A program made the position numbers and the translations under genes. A stretch of DNA of 64,000 bases, taken from NCBI GenBank assembly GCA_028285445.1, contig JANQPQ010000026.1, forward strand, positions 1 through 64,000, read 5' to 3'. Under the pieces are notes generated by a model. It did not search any database and was not told the DNA's origin. It was given only the letters and a program-made list of their open reading frames with translations. The stretch is from Cyclobacteriaceae bacterium. Lineage in GTDB: Bacteria; Bacteroidota; Bacteroidia; Cytophagales; Cyclobacteriaceae. This document shows, piece by piece, positions 34,821 to 42,751 of this stretch. The first letter of the stretch is position 1, and every line of letters begins with the position of its first letter.

Positions 34821-35597
34821 ATGAGAAAGCTTATTAGCATCATTTTAAGAACTGTTCCCAGGCGATATCTCAATCGATTTGCCCACGTATTCTTACGAAT
34901 AATTGCCATTTTTTACCGTGGTAGTAATGTAACCTGCCCTATCAATGGTAGAAGTTACAGAAAGTTCCTTCCCTACGGAAGAATAAATCCACGACCGAAT
35001 GCTCTTTGCCCTGATACGCTTTCCCTGGAACGTCATCGCCTGATGTGGCTCTACCTAAAGAATAAGACTGACTTCTTTGCTGCAAATCTCAAAGTGCTTC
35101 ATATTGCTCCTGAAGTTTGTTTCATTAAGAAATTCAAAGCTATGGAGAACCTCGATTACACGACCGCAGATATCGAGTCTCCCCTGGCCGATGTGAAAAT
35201 GGACATTCACCAGATACCATTTGACGACAATGAATTTGATGTAATTTTCTGCAACCATGTACTAGAGCATGTTAAGAACGATCTGGTGGCGATGCAGGAA
35301 ATGTGCAGGGTTATGAAACCAGGAGGCTGGGGTATTATGCAGGTACCCTTCTTCCTACCGATTCCAGAGGTAACGTTCGAAGATCCATCTGTGACTGACG
35401 CAAAAGAAAGAGAACGCATTTACGGACAAGACGATCACGTTCGCTTGTACGGGGAAGATTATGCCACCCGACTAGAAAGGGCCGGATTTGAGGTGGAAGC
35501 GAGTGATTTTGTAAACGAGCTGGGGGAAGAGCAAATAACTAAATACGCCCTGGACAGAAACGAAGTGCTATTTGTAAGTCAAAAACCTAGCCTTTAG
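34821..35597 (+). CDS. SAM-dependent methyltransferase (type 11)
   Basis: A 258-aa protein starting at ATG 34821 (an upstream GTG is less likely). It has a Methyltransf_11 core: VLHIAPEVCFIKKF in place of the usual GxGxG motif, DMHQIPF-like VKMDIHQIPFDDNEFDVIFCNHVLEHV, and MKPGGWGIMQVPF. An N-terminal segment contains two Cys in CPINGRSYRKFLPYGR ... ALCPDTLSLERHRLMWLYL, reminiscent of a zinc-binding or substrate-recognition extension seen in some glycan-associated methyltransferases. It is convergent with a GT2 gene (11-bp overlap), which hints at surface polysaccharide modification. Confidence 0.85.
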   Translation: MRKLISIILRTVPRRYLNRFAHVFLRIIAIFYRGSNVTCPINGRSYRKFLPYGRINPRPNALCPDTLSLERHRLMWLYLKNKTDFFAANLKVLHIAPEVCFIKKFKAMENLDYTTADIESPLADVKMDIHQIPFDDNEFDVIFCNHVLEHVKNDLVAMQEMCRVMKPGGWGIMQVPFFLPIPEVTFEDPSVTDAKERERIYGQDDHVRLYGEDYATRLERAGFEVEASDFVNELGEEQITKYALDRNEVLFVSQKPSL

Positions 35598-36549
35598 TAA
35601 TCTTTCTAAGGCCTTCTGTTAAAAAACCTATCCCGTAAGCTGTAAGTTGCATAAGAGCTGCCGGAACACTTAATAAGCCCACAATAAGGCCTTTTTTGAT
35701 GGTGGCATCCAGGAAAATAATAAGCAAATAGGCTGCATATAGCCACGCCAACCACTGAAAGCTTTGCCAATTCACTAAAGACATGACTATAGCGACGACT
35801 ATACCAATTGTGAACATGGCAGGAAAGGTATGTACCAGCTTCAATTCCCTGGGATAATAGCGAGAAATATTAATGCGAGCGCGGCCAAAGAAGTGGAGCT
35901 GCCTGAAGAATTGACTAAAATTTGTTCTTCTCTTATGATATACCACCGCATCTGGTATGAGGCCGGTTTTGAAGCCCTTCTCAATAATCCGAATACTAAA
36001 CTCTATGTCTTCCCCCATCCGCGGCAATATATAGCCCTTTGTCTCCTCAAATACAGGCCTGCTAATCCCCATATTAAAGCTCCTTGGATGAAAGGCTCCT
36101 AGTCTTTTCTTTCCACCACGAATACCCCCGGTGGTGAAGAGGGAGGTCATTGAGTAACTTATTGCCTTTTGAATATTTGTAAAATCAGGGTGATCGCTGT
36201 CGGGGCCTCCAAATGCGTCAAGGCACTGGCGGTCAAGATGCTTCTCCACGATTTCGAGGTAATCGGCAGGAATTAGGCAATCAGAATCAAAAACAACGAA
36301 ATAATCTCCCTTTGCTCTTTCGTAGCCATAATTTCTGCTGAAGCCTTGTCCTGAGTTTTCCTTATAATAGTAGCTGATATCGAGCTTAGAACTGAAATCT
36401 TCAACAACTTTCTCGCAGGTTACCGAAGAACCATCTTCTACAATAATCACTTCGAAATTAGTATATGATTGACTTTGTAGTGACTCCAGAAGTTCTTTGA
36501 TCTCCTCAGGCCGGTTATAGACAGGAATAATGATGGAGTACTTCCTCAT
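35587..36549 (-). CDS. Family 2 glycosyltransferase, membrane associated
   Basis: A 320-aa GT2 enzyme: YSIIIPVYNRPEEIKELLESL opens the GT-A fold, then VVFDSDCLIP (a DSD variant of the DXD motif) and MGEDIEFSIRII (the ED catalytic-base region). Two or three C-terminal membrane segments (about residues 245-310) anchor it. The sugar donor cannot be told from sequence. It lies 8 bp after another GT2 gene, suggesting joint work on a surface glycan or lipid-linked sugar. Confidence 0.9.
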   Translation of the reverse strand: MRKYSIIIPVYNRPEEIKELLESLQSQSYTNFEVIIVEDGSSVTCEKVVEDFSSKLDISYYYKENSGQGFSRNYGYERAKGDYFVVFDSDCLIPADYLEIVEKHLDRQCLDAFGGPDSDHPDFTNIQKAISYSMTSLFTTGGIRGGKKRLGAFHPRSFNMGISRPVFEETKGYILPRMGEDIEFSIRIIEKGFKTGLIPDAVVYHKRRTNFSQFFRQLHFFGRARINISRYYPRELKLVHTFPAMFTIGIVVAIVMSLVNWQSFQWLAWLYAAYLLIIFLDATIKKGLIVGLLSVPAALMQLTAYGIGFLTEGLRKITKG

Positions 36550-36557
36550 AGGAATTG

Positions 36558-37529
36558 CTAATCTCCAACGCTTTCAATTACAAGGTAATCTTCTTCGGAA
36601 TTTCTGCGCATGGCAAGCATTTCGGAAATAAAACCTGTAAGAAATAACTGAACACCAACAATAAGCGCCACCAGAGCCAGGTAAAAGATAGGTTGTTCCA
36701 CAATCTCTCTCTTCACGGGCATTTTTGAGATATAGATAGCATCGATTTTGTCCCACACTAACTTGGCTATGAAGATAAACCCGGCCAGGAATGATAAGGT
36801 GCCAAGCGTGCCGAAAAGATGCATGGGCCTCCGGCTAAATCTTGTTACAAATGACACCGATAGCAGGTCCAAAAAACCATTTAAGAAACGTTCCAGGCCA
36901 AATTTTGTATGACCGTATTTCCTTTTGTGATGCTCTACTGTTTTTTCCCCTATTCGGGTAAAACCCTTCCACTTAGCCAGCAGGGGAATATAACGGTGCA
37001 TTTCACCATAAACCTCAACGGACTTCACCACCCCGTTCTTATAGGCTTTTAGGCCGCAATTAAAATCGTGAAGTTTAATTCCTGAAAATATTCGGGTGAT
37101 TAGGTTGAAGAACTTGGAGGGTACGGTTTTGCTAATGGGATCATGCCGCCGCTTCTTCCAGCCAGATACCAGGTCATAATTCTCCTCAGTAATCATCTTG
37201 TATAGGGCCGGTATCTCATCTGGGCTGTCTTGCAAATCTGCATCCATGGTTATAACAACATCACCTTTGCATTTGGCAAAACCAAGATTCAGTGCAGCAG
37301 ATTTTCCGCAATTGCGATTGAATTTAGAACCGATGATGTTGTTGTTGATGGCAGCCAGCTCTTTGATCACCTGCCAGGAGCTGTCATTGCTACCGTCATC
37401 AATTAACAGTATTTCATAAGTAAAGCCGTGCGATTCTATCACACGGCTTATCCATTCACAAAGTTCTTTTAAGGATTCTTCTTCGTTGTATAAAGGAACT
37501 ACAATTGAGATATCCTTTTTGTCATGCAT
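36558..37529 (-). CDS. Family 2 glycosyltransferase, DPM1/GtrB-like with two C-terminal helices
   Basis: A 323-aa GT2 enzyme: ISIVVPLYNEEESLKEL, DDGSNDSSW, DVVITMDADLQDSPDEIP and HRYIPLLAKWKGF match the GtrB/ArnC/DPM1 group that transfers sugars to polyprenyl phosphate. Two membrane helices follow (about residues 230-255 and 280-305). Likely product: a polyprenyl-phosphate sugar for cell-surface glycosylation, by family inference. It lies 1 bp after the DUF4199 gene, in a tight run extending back to the dihydroorotase-like gene. Confidence 0.92.
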   Translation of the reverse strand: MHDKKDISIVVPLYNEEESLKELCEWISRVIESHGFTYEILLIDDGSNDSSWQVIKELAAINNNIIGSKFNRNCGKSAALNLGFAKCKGDVVITMDADLQDSPDEIPALYKMITEENYDLVSGWKKRRHDPISKTVPSKFFNLITRIFSGIKLHDFNCGLKAYKNGVVKSVEVYGEMHRYIPLLAKWKGFTRIGEKTVEHHKRKYGHTKFGLERFLNGFLDLLSVSFVTRFSRRPMHLFGTLGTLSFLAGFIFIAKLVWDKIDAIYISKMPVKREIVEQPIFYLALVALIVGVQLFLTGFISEMLAMRRNSEEDYLVIESVGD

Positions 37530-37530
37530 T

Positions 37531-38154
37531 CTAAAAATCGGGTTCTGGTTCCTTCCTCTTAACTATTGCACCCGAAATTAAAGCAAAAATTGCATAAAAT
37601 ATAAATGCCCACAAGTATCCTGTAATTTGGCCCATTACGCCAAACTGACCAGGCATATCTTCTTCCAACTTGGCAATTTGTTCATCTATTTGTTCTGGAG
37701 GAGTTCCAAACCGTTCCATGAACTCTTCGGTATTCTCAATAGATGTTTCCACGATAACCGCTACCGCGTCAGGGTCGATTACAGTGAAAAGAATAATATT
37801 GAAAATGGTACCAATTAATCCAGCGATGGCAAAAGTGGCTAATCCATGCATAAACGCTTTTCCGAACGGTATGAATCCACCCAATTGCTTCCTGTAGTCA
37901 ATTCCGGCATAAATTACCAATACGAGGTTGATAATAAGCGTTACAAATAACAGCCACCACTGGGCAAATAGCGTGACGTCGATTATGTAGAATAATAAGC
38001 CAAGAATGATCCCCAACACTCCTACTATCCCTCCCCACTTGATCACATGCCCCTTCATGTCTACTTCGGGAGCATCACCTTGCGGCTCCGGAGAACTTTG
38101 TGGCTCTTCTTGGGCACCACCTTGTTCCTCCTGGTTGTTAAATTCTTCTTCCAT
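37531..38154 (-). CDS. DUF4199 membrane protein with acidic N-terminus
   Basis: A 207-aa protein. The first 35 residues are acidic and Gln/Pro-rich (MEEEFNNQEEQGGAQEEPQSS), followed by four hydrophobic helices typical of DUF4199 (WGGIVGVLGIILGLLFYIIDV, WWLLFVTLIINLVLVIYAGI, FMHGLATFAIAGLIGTIFNI, YLWAFIFYAIFALISGAIV). The function of DUF4199 is not known. It forms a tandem pair with the next gene upstream (5-bp gap), and both sit beside a GT2 enzyme in an arrangement I believe is common in Bacteroidota. Confidence 0.88.
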   Translation of the reverse strand: MEEEFNNQEEQGGAQEEPQSSPEPQGDAPEVDMKGHVIKWGGIVGVLGIILGLLFYIIDVTLFAQWWLLFVTLIINLVLVIYAGIDYRKQLGGFIPFGKAFMHGLATFAIAGLIGTIFNIILFTVIDPDAVAVIVETSIENTEEFMERFGTPPEQIDEQIAKLEEDMPGQFGVMGQITGYLWAFIFYAIFALISGAIVKRKEPEPDF

Positions 38155-38159
38155 AGTTC

Positions 38160-38693
38160 TTAAAGTTTAGGTTGTCTTCTTAAAATTACCGAAATAATGA
38201 TGGATAAAAGTATGCCCATTATTAAAGTTTTCCAGAGATAATCAAATGCGAGGTCGGCTGCGCTGGTAAGCGGTAAATCTTGCAATCCTTGTTCATAGGC
38301 CTCCTCACCAATGGCATTAAGAAATTGCTCTTTATTCTGAACCATCTGATTGGTATAGAAGTCAATAAATTGCTGTAGGAAGTCAGGTTCGAACAATTCT
38401 ATGAATGTAAAGATGAATATGCCCACCAAAACACCGATGGTGGTGTAACACACCCAACTCACGGCCAACCCCTGCCAAAAATGCAATACGGAATTATTGT
38501 AGTACTCGCGAAATTCCTTCAACGCCAAAAAAATAAATACCGGTAGAATAAAAAGTCGAATATCTATTACCACAGGTATGAAAAGCGGATGCTTACCAGC
38601 ATAGTAAAGAATAACAATCAGGATGATTAGCAAGACCGCCGCTACGGCCCCAAACTTCAAGGGTACTCTGACTATTGGTTTTAACTTATCCAT
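38160..38693 (-). CDS. DUF4199 membrane protein
   Basis: A 177-aa membrane protein related to the neighbouring one: four hydrophobic helices (VAAVLLIILIVILYYAG, IRLFILPVFIFLALKEFREYY, LAVSWVCYTTIGVLVGIFIFTFIE, LWKTLIMGILLSIIISVIL) with a soluble loop rich in Gln (FLQQFIDFYTNQMVQNKEQ) before the last. Only the second copy carries the acidic N-terminal extension. The pair suggests a duplication. Function unknown. Confidence 0.85.
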   Translation of the reverse strand: MDKLKPIVRVPLKFGAVAAVLLIILIVILYYAGKHPLFIPVVIDIRLFILPVFIFLALKEFREYYNNSVLHFWQGLAVSWVCYTTIGVLVGIFIFTFIELFEPDFLQQFIDFYTNQMVQNKEQFLNAIGEEAYEQGLQDLPLTSAADLAFDYLWKTLIMGILLSIIISVILRRQPKL

Positions 38694-38701
38694 TTGATCT
38701 G

Positions 38702-39991
38702 CTAGGGAAGTAAGCTGGAGTCTAAATAGCTTCGACCATTATTAAAAACTGCAACCGCCTTGCCAGTTAGCTCTTGTTGCCAAAATGGAGAATTAATCGA
38801 TTTCGAGTGGTTGCTGCGGCCGTCAAACATCCATTTACGCTTTGGATCGAAAAGCGTAAGATTGGCCTCTACTCCTTCGTCAATATTGGGTATCTCCAAG
38901 CCAAGAATTTCCCGCGGAGTTGTTGAAACTTTAGAGAGTAAAAGGTCTAAATCGATAGCCCCTGACAAATGCTTGATGCAGTGTGCCACAGATTGCAAAC
39001 CCAATATGCCGAAATCAGCCAAGTCGTACTCCAGCTTTTTACTTTCCTCGTCTTGCGGTGTATGACTGGAAACAATGGCATCAATAGTTCCATCTGCAAG
39101 TCCTTTCTCAAGCGCTTTGATATCTTCTTTTTCTCTGAAAGGTGGGTTTATTTTAAAGTTCGTGTCGAAGTCTGTGTTGTCTTCATCCCTAAACATCAAT
39201 TGATGTGCAGCCACATCAGCAGTCACCTTTAGTCCGGTCTTCTTAGCAATTCGAATTGCCTCAACAGTTCCTTTGGTGGAAATATTAGAAAAGTGAATCT
39301 TGCCTCCAGTATATTTTAAAATCTCCAGGTCTCTCTTTGTCACCAGTTCCTCAGCCAGGCTGGGCATTCCTTTCAAGCCAAGTCGTGTGCTGTGTACTCC
39401 TTCATGCATGGACCCATACAGATTTAGCCTCACATCCTCAGGCCTGTTAATAAGCAGCCCATCAAATTTTTGCAGGTACTGTAAAGACCGCAGCAGTATA
39501 TCAGTATGCCAGATCGGTTTCTCTCCATCCGAGAAAGCCACTGCACCCGCTTCATGAAGGTCAATCATTTCTGTCAGTGCTTCGCCGGCCAACTCTTCAG
39601 TAACGGCAGCAATCGGATGCAACTGTACCAGGCGGTTTCTGTTGCCTGAGGCCACATAACTGATTTCATTCTTTGATTGAATGGGTGGGTTAGTGTTAGG
39701 TAACAGCGCAACTTCAGTAAAGCCACCAGCTGCTGCCGTTGCAGCACCCGTAGCCAGGTCTTCCTTATGTTCATTTCCCGGATCACAAAAGTTGGCGCGA
39801 AGATCGAACCAACCAATAGTTAATATCATCCCCTTACCATCGATAGTAATATCCGCTCGATAGTCTTTTTGCCCAATAGCTGAGATTTTCCCGTTCTTGA
39901 TAAGAACGTTTCTCTTTTTCTTATGAAAGGGGGAAGATTGATGAAAAATTTGAACTGACCGGATAAGTATTTTCGAATACTCTTGATCCAT
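38702..39991 (-). CDS. Dihydroorotase homologue lacking metal-binding residues (PyrC'-like)
   Basis: A 429-aa amidohydrolase of the dihydroorotase multifunctional-complex type. The overall fold is clear (LTIGWFDLRANFCDPGNEHKE, AATAAAGGFTEVALLPNTNPP, INPPFREKEDIKALEKGL, C-terminal ANLTLFDPKRKW). However, the metal-binding DxHxH is DLRAN (Arg65, Asn67), the expected second His of the HIxHxST region is Asn (IHFSNIST), and the TDHAPH motif is SSHTPQ. This pattern matches catalytically inactive PyrC' proteins that in Pseudomonas support aspartate carbamoyltransferase. A pyrB gene lies 11 kb away. It is upstream of the two DUF4199 genes on the same strand. Confidence 0.88.
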   Translation of the reverse strand: MDQEYSKILIRSVQIFHQSSPFHKKKRNVLIKNGKISAIGQKDYRADITIDGKGMILTIGWFDLRANFCDPGNEHKEDLATGAATAAAGGFTEVALLPNTNPPIQSKNEISYVASGNRNRLVQLHPIAAVTEELAGEALTEMIDLHEAGAVAFSDGEKPIWHTDILLRSLQYLQKFDGLLINRPEDVRLNLYGSMHEGVHSTRLGLKGMPSLAEELVTKRDLEILKYTGGKIHFSNISTKGTVEAIRIAKKTGLKVTADVAAHQLMFRDEDNTDFDTNFKINPPFREKEDIKALEKGLADGTIDAIVSSHTPQDEESKKLEYDLADFGILGLQSVAHCIKHLSGAIDLDLLLSKVSTTPREILGLEIPNIDEGVEANLTLFDPKRKWMFDGRSNHSKSINSPFWQQELTGKAVAVFNNGRSYLDSSLLP

Positions 39992-40058
39992 TTTATGCTC
40001 TTGTGGTACCGAGTTCGTACTTAATTTTCATACTCATACCTGATCCCGGCGAGCAGTA

Positions 40059-42068
40059 TTACAAGAATCTGATAAGTAAAATCTCTGCCAGCAGGAAAAT
40101 CAACGCTAATATAAGGGCATATTTCCACAATGGCACACCGAGATACTTTTCTTTTACCTCTCGACTGAAAGCCTGGGCGTTGTCACTTTCGAATATCACT
40201 ACATTCGTATCCGAGCTAAAATTTCCCTCCAATTCTTCGGCTTGATATTGGTCCAATTGTGATTCGTCCCGGCTATTGTTAAAAGACAAGGTGCCCCTAC
40301 TGCTGGTCTGGAAAAACAAATCATAAAACCCTGCCTGCATTTCATATTTTGGTGGTTCCAGGTAAATATCATTGCCCACAATGCGCTGGGAAGGGATAAC
40401 CTCAATTCCATCAGAGATAAGCTTAAAAATAGCGTCTTGTCTGAGGCTATCAAGCTTTAGTTTTATCACAGGCTCGTTTAGCGAATAGTAAAGATCAGTG
40501 CCAGAGCGTAGGCTTGATGAGGCAATCTTGTACATAACGGGTACAAATAATGCGTGTCGATGAAAACTGGTGAAGTTGTCATTTAATGGACTAGCCAGAA
40601 GATATAAGTAACCACTTCCTCTAAATCTCGACAAGAAAGGCTGCCCGGTATTAAGTTGAAGCAGCGCCTCGCGGTCAGGCCCCCAGGAGATCATAGAACT
40701 GCCGTCTGGCATGGCCAGGTTTTCAGCCCTGCTCTCAAAAACGTCTTCATAAAAAGGATTATCAAAATTGGGCACGGATAACTTACTAACAGCGGCAGAA
40801 TCGAACCCTCTTAAACGACGGCTACCAACCAATGACTGGTATGATGCTAAATCTGGAGCTTCGGCGGGAATTAACATAATACTACCCAGATCTTGCTTAA
40901 AATCATTTAATGCAATCGACAGCGAAGGATCTATCCTATCCAGTTCGTTTAGGATTATTAAATCGGCACTGTTGATCCGACTGTAGTCAAAGTTTGCAAT
41001 GTTGTATGAAGAGAAATTAAATATTGACGAATTGCCATAAACCTGTTCTACTATACTTGGTTCAGAATTGGATTTTAATTCTATAACTGAAATTCTATTG
41101 GCCTTATTCAAAGTGAAATAGAAGTCATTGTCAAAAGTTACCGGATACTCCTCGAATGTTACCCGGCACTTGCTAATCTGGTCAAGGCTAAAGCCCAAAT
41201 CAAATGACACATTTGTGAAGGAAAGGGGCTTGATATCGACACTGGCACTTGCGGCCTGGTTATCATTTGCGTAGACCGTTAGCAGCAGGTCATTGATATC
41301 TTCCAGTCCGTAATTTCTTACCCTTATGTTCAATACCACCCTTTCGCTGGCCATTATAAAGGGGTTGTTGAGATACACCGAATCAATGGTTACGTTGGAA
41401 GTACTGAGGAACGACAAAGGTACCAGGTGGAAGGTGTTGGTACTGTCATTAGCTATCTCGGCAAGTGATTCGGTTGTTGTCTTCTGAAAATCACTAATCC
41501 AGAATATGTCTTTGGGGCCAGCTACGCCAAACTCCCCATGAGAGGTCATGCGTTTTAGCACCTCGCTCAACTCTCGGTTAGTGGCACTATAACTCAACTC
41601 AGTGGTTAAGTCTGCAATTTCACTTTTGCTTTTAGCCACGTTGGAGAATGGAGCGAAGTCGTTGGTTAGCAGTATGTATTTGGTTTGGGGTGGATATAAT
41701 TCAATTATCTCATTTACGTAAGCAACGGCAGCATCTAACGCCACCTGGCCTTCATCAACCTCATTTGACATACTATGTGAATTGTCAAGGTAAATCACCA
41801 CATTGTCGTTTTGTAATCCCTCAAGCTCAGACCTGAGAATAGGTTGGGCAAAGGCTAAGACGAGAAAAGCAATGAAAAGCAACCTGGCTACCAGAATTAG
41901 CAAGTGCTTTAACTTTAGCTTGGAGCTTGATGCCTCCTTGACATTTTTCAAAAACTGAGTGCTGGAGAAATAGACTTTCTTCGTTCTTCTAAAGTTGAAG
42001 AGATGAATTATAATTGGGATTGATAAAGCAAATAACCCGAACAAAAACTGGGGAAAAAGGAAATTCAC
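40059..42068 (-). CDS. BatA-domain, von Willebrand factor A-like membrane protein
   Basis: A 669-aa protein. The N-terminus (residues about 1-80) is the BatA/aerotolerance-regulator domain: FLFPQFLFGLFALSIPIIIHLFNFRR ... FSSTQFL and a second helix LLILVARLLFIAFLVLAFAQP. A VWA-like domain follows with the MIDAS motif YLDNSHSMSN. The large remaining region is periplasmic beta-rich sequence, and a final helix (YALILALIFLLAEILLIRFL) anchors the C-terminus. Start is GTG. No moxR or other bat genes are adjacent. The role is not established. Confidence 0.9.
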   Translation of the reverse strand: MNFLFPQFLFGLFALSIPIIIHLFNFRRTKKVYFSSTQFLKNVKEASSSKLKLKHLLILVARLLFIAFLVLAFAQPILRSELEGLQNDNVVIYLDNSHSMSNEVDEGQVALDAAVAYVNEIIELYPPQTKYILLTNDFAPFSNVAKSKSEIADLTTELSYSATNRELSEVLKRMTSHGEFGVAGPKDIFWISDFQKTTTESLAEIANDSTNTFHLVPLSFLSTSNVTIDSVYLNNPFIMASERVVLNIRVRNYGLEDINDLLLTVYANDNQAASASVDIKPLSFTNVSFDLGFSLDQISKCRVTFEEYPVTFDNDFYFTLNKANRISVIELKSNSEPSIVEQVYGNSSIFNFSSYNIANFDYSRINSADLIILNELDRIDPSLSIALNDFKQDLGSIMLIPAEAPDLASYQSLVGSRRLRGFDSAAVSKLSVPNFDNPFYEDVFESRAENLAMPDGSSMISWGPDREALLQLNTGQPFLSRFRGSGYLYLLASPLNDNFTSFHRHALFVPVMYKIASSSLRSGTDLYYSLNEPVIKLKLDSLRQDAIFKLISDGIEVIPSQRIVGNDIYLEPPKYEMQAGFYDLFFQTSSRGTLSFNNSRDESQLDQYQAEELEGNFSSDTNVVIFESDNAQAFSREVKEKYLGVPLWKYALILALIFLLAEILLIRFL

Positions 42069-42181
42069 AGACGCTCTATTTGAGTTGTAAATGTAAAACG
42101 AAATCTTTTATTATTAGTTATGCGGCAAGACTGGAGCAAAGCTTGTTTTGCCTGGCACGAAATCATAAGAACTTAGATTAA

Positions 42182-42655
42182 TTGGCAAAAACCATTCCCC
42201 GATATTCGCAAAGAACCAACAACTACTTTCCTAGTGGCATAGTGTGGGGTGGCTATCTGTTTTTGCTGTTGGGTGCAGCCATTGCCATTCAGACTTTTGT
42301 TGTTGGTCTACTTTTTTGTGGCCTGGCATTGCTTATCATTTCCGGGGGCGAGGGCCTGGTTATAGACTTTGACAAGAAGAAGATGAGAAATTTCTGGAGT
42401 ATCCTGGGAATTAGAATGGGGCCCTGGGAGGAACTTCCTGAACTGGAATCCATTCGCATAGTGGCCATTGGTTCCAACCACAAGGCAAACAAAAAGGGTA
42501 AGCAATCATCTACCAAAGGTCGACACGAAGTACGCCTGCAGTTCAAGGAATTTAATGATTTCATTCTAGCCTACAGAGGACCCTTGGTCAAAGCCCAGAA
42601 TAAAGCTCAATTTCTGGCTCACTATTTGAAACTTAAGATTAAGCGGCAGGCCTAA
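42182..42655 (+). CDS. Small membrane protein of unknown function
   Basis: A 157-aa protein with a pair of hydrophobic helices near the N-terminus (IVWGGYLFLLLGAAIAIQTFVVGLLFCGLALLIISGG) and a soluble C-terminal part with basic segments (NHKANKKGKQSSTKGRHEVRLQF). It resembles small PH-like membrane proteins in layout, but no family is recognised with confidence. The start is TTG at 42182, directly after an in-frame TAA, in the context TTAATTG as for csgG. It lies between the BatA gene (divergent) and a histidine kinase gene. Confidence 0.65.
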   Translation: MAKTIPRYSQRTNNYFPSGIVWGGYLFLLLGAAIAIQTFVVGLLFCGLALLIISGGEGLVIDFDKKKMRNFWSILGIRMGPWEELPELESIRIVAIGSNHKANKKGKQSSTKGRHEVRLQFKEFNDFILAYRGPLVKAQNKAQFLAHYLKLKIKRQA

Positions 42656-42677
42656 ATTAACTAGGATCTGAACTGCC

Positions 42678-42720
42678 CCTGTTGAAATAGGCGTTACAAC
42701 AGGTTATTTTGTATTTTTTC
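42678..42720 (+). terminator. Terminator-like hairpin after the small membrane protein gene
   Basis: CCTGTTG (42678-42684) and CAACAGG (42697-42703) form a 7-bp stem with a 12-nt loop, followed by TTATTTTGTATTTTTT. It separates the gene from the histidine kinase gene that starts at 42752. Confidence 0.55.
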
Positions 42721-42751
42721 GTACCTTCGAAATGCGATTAGTGACCAAAGC

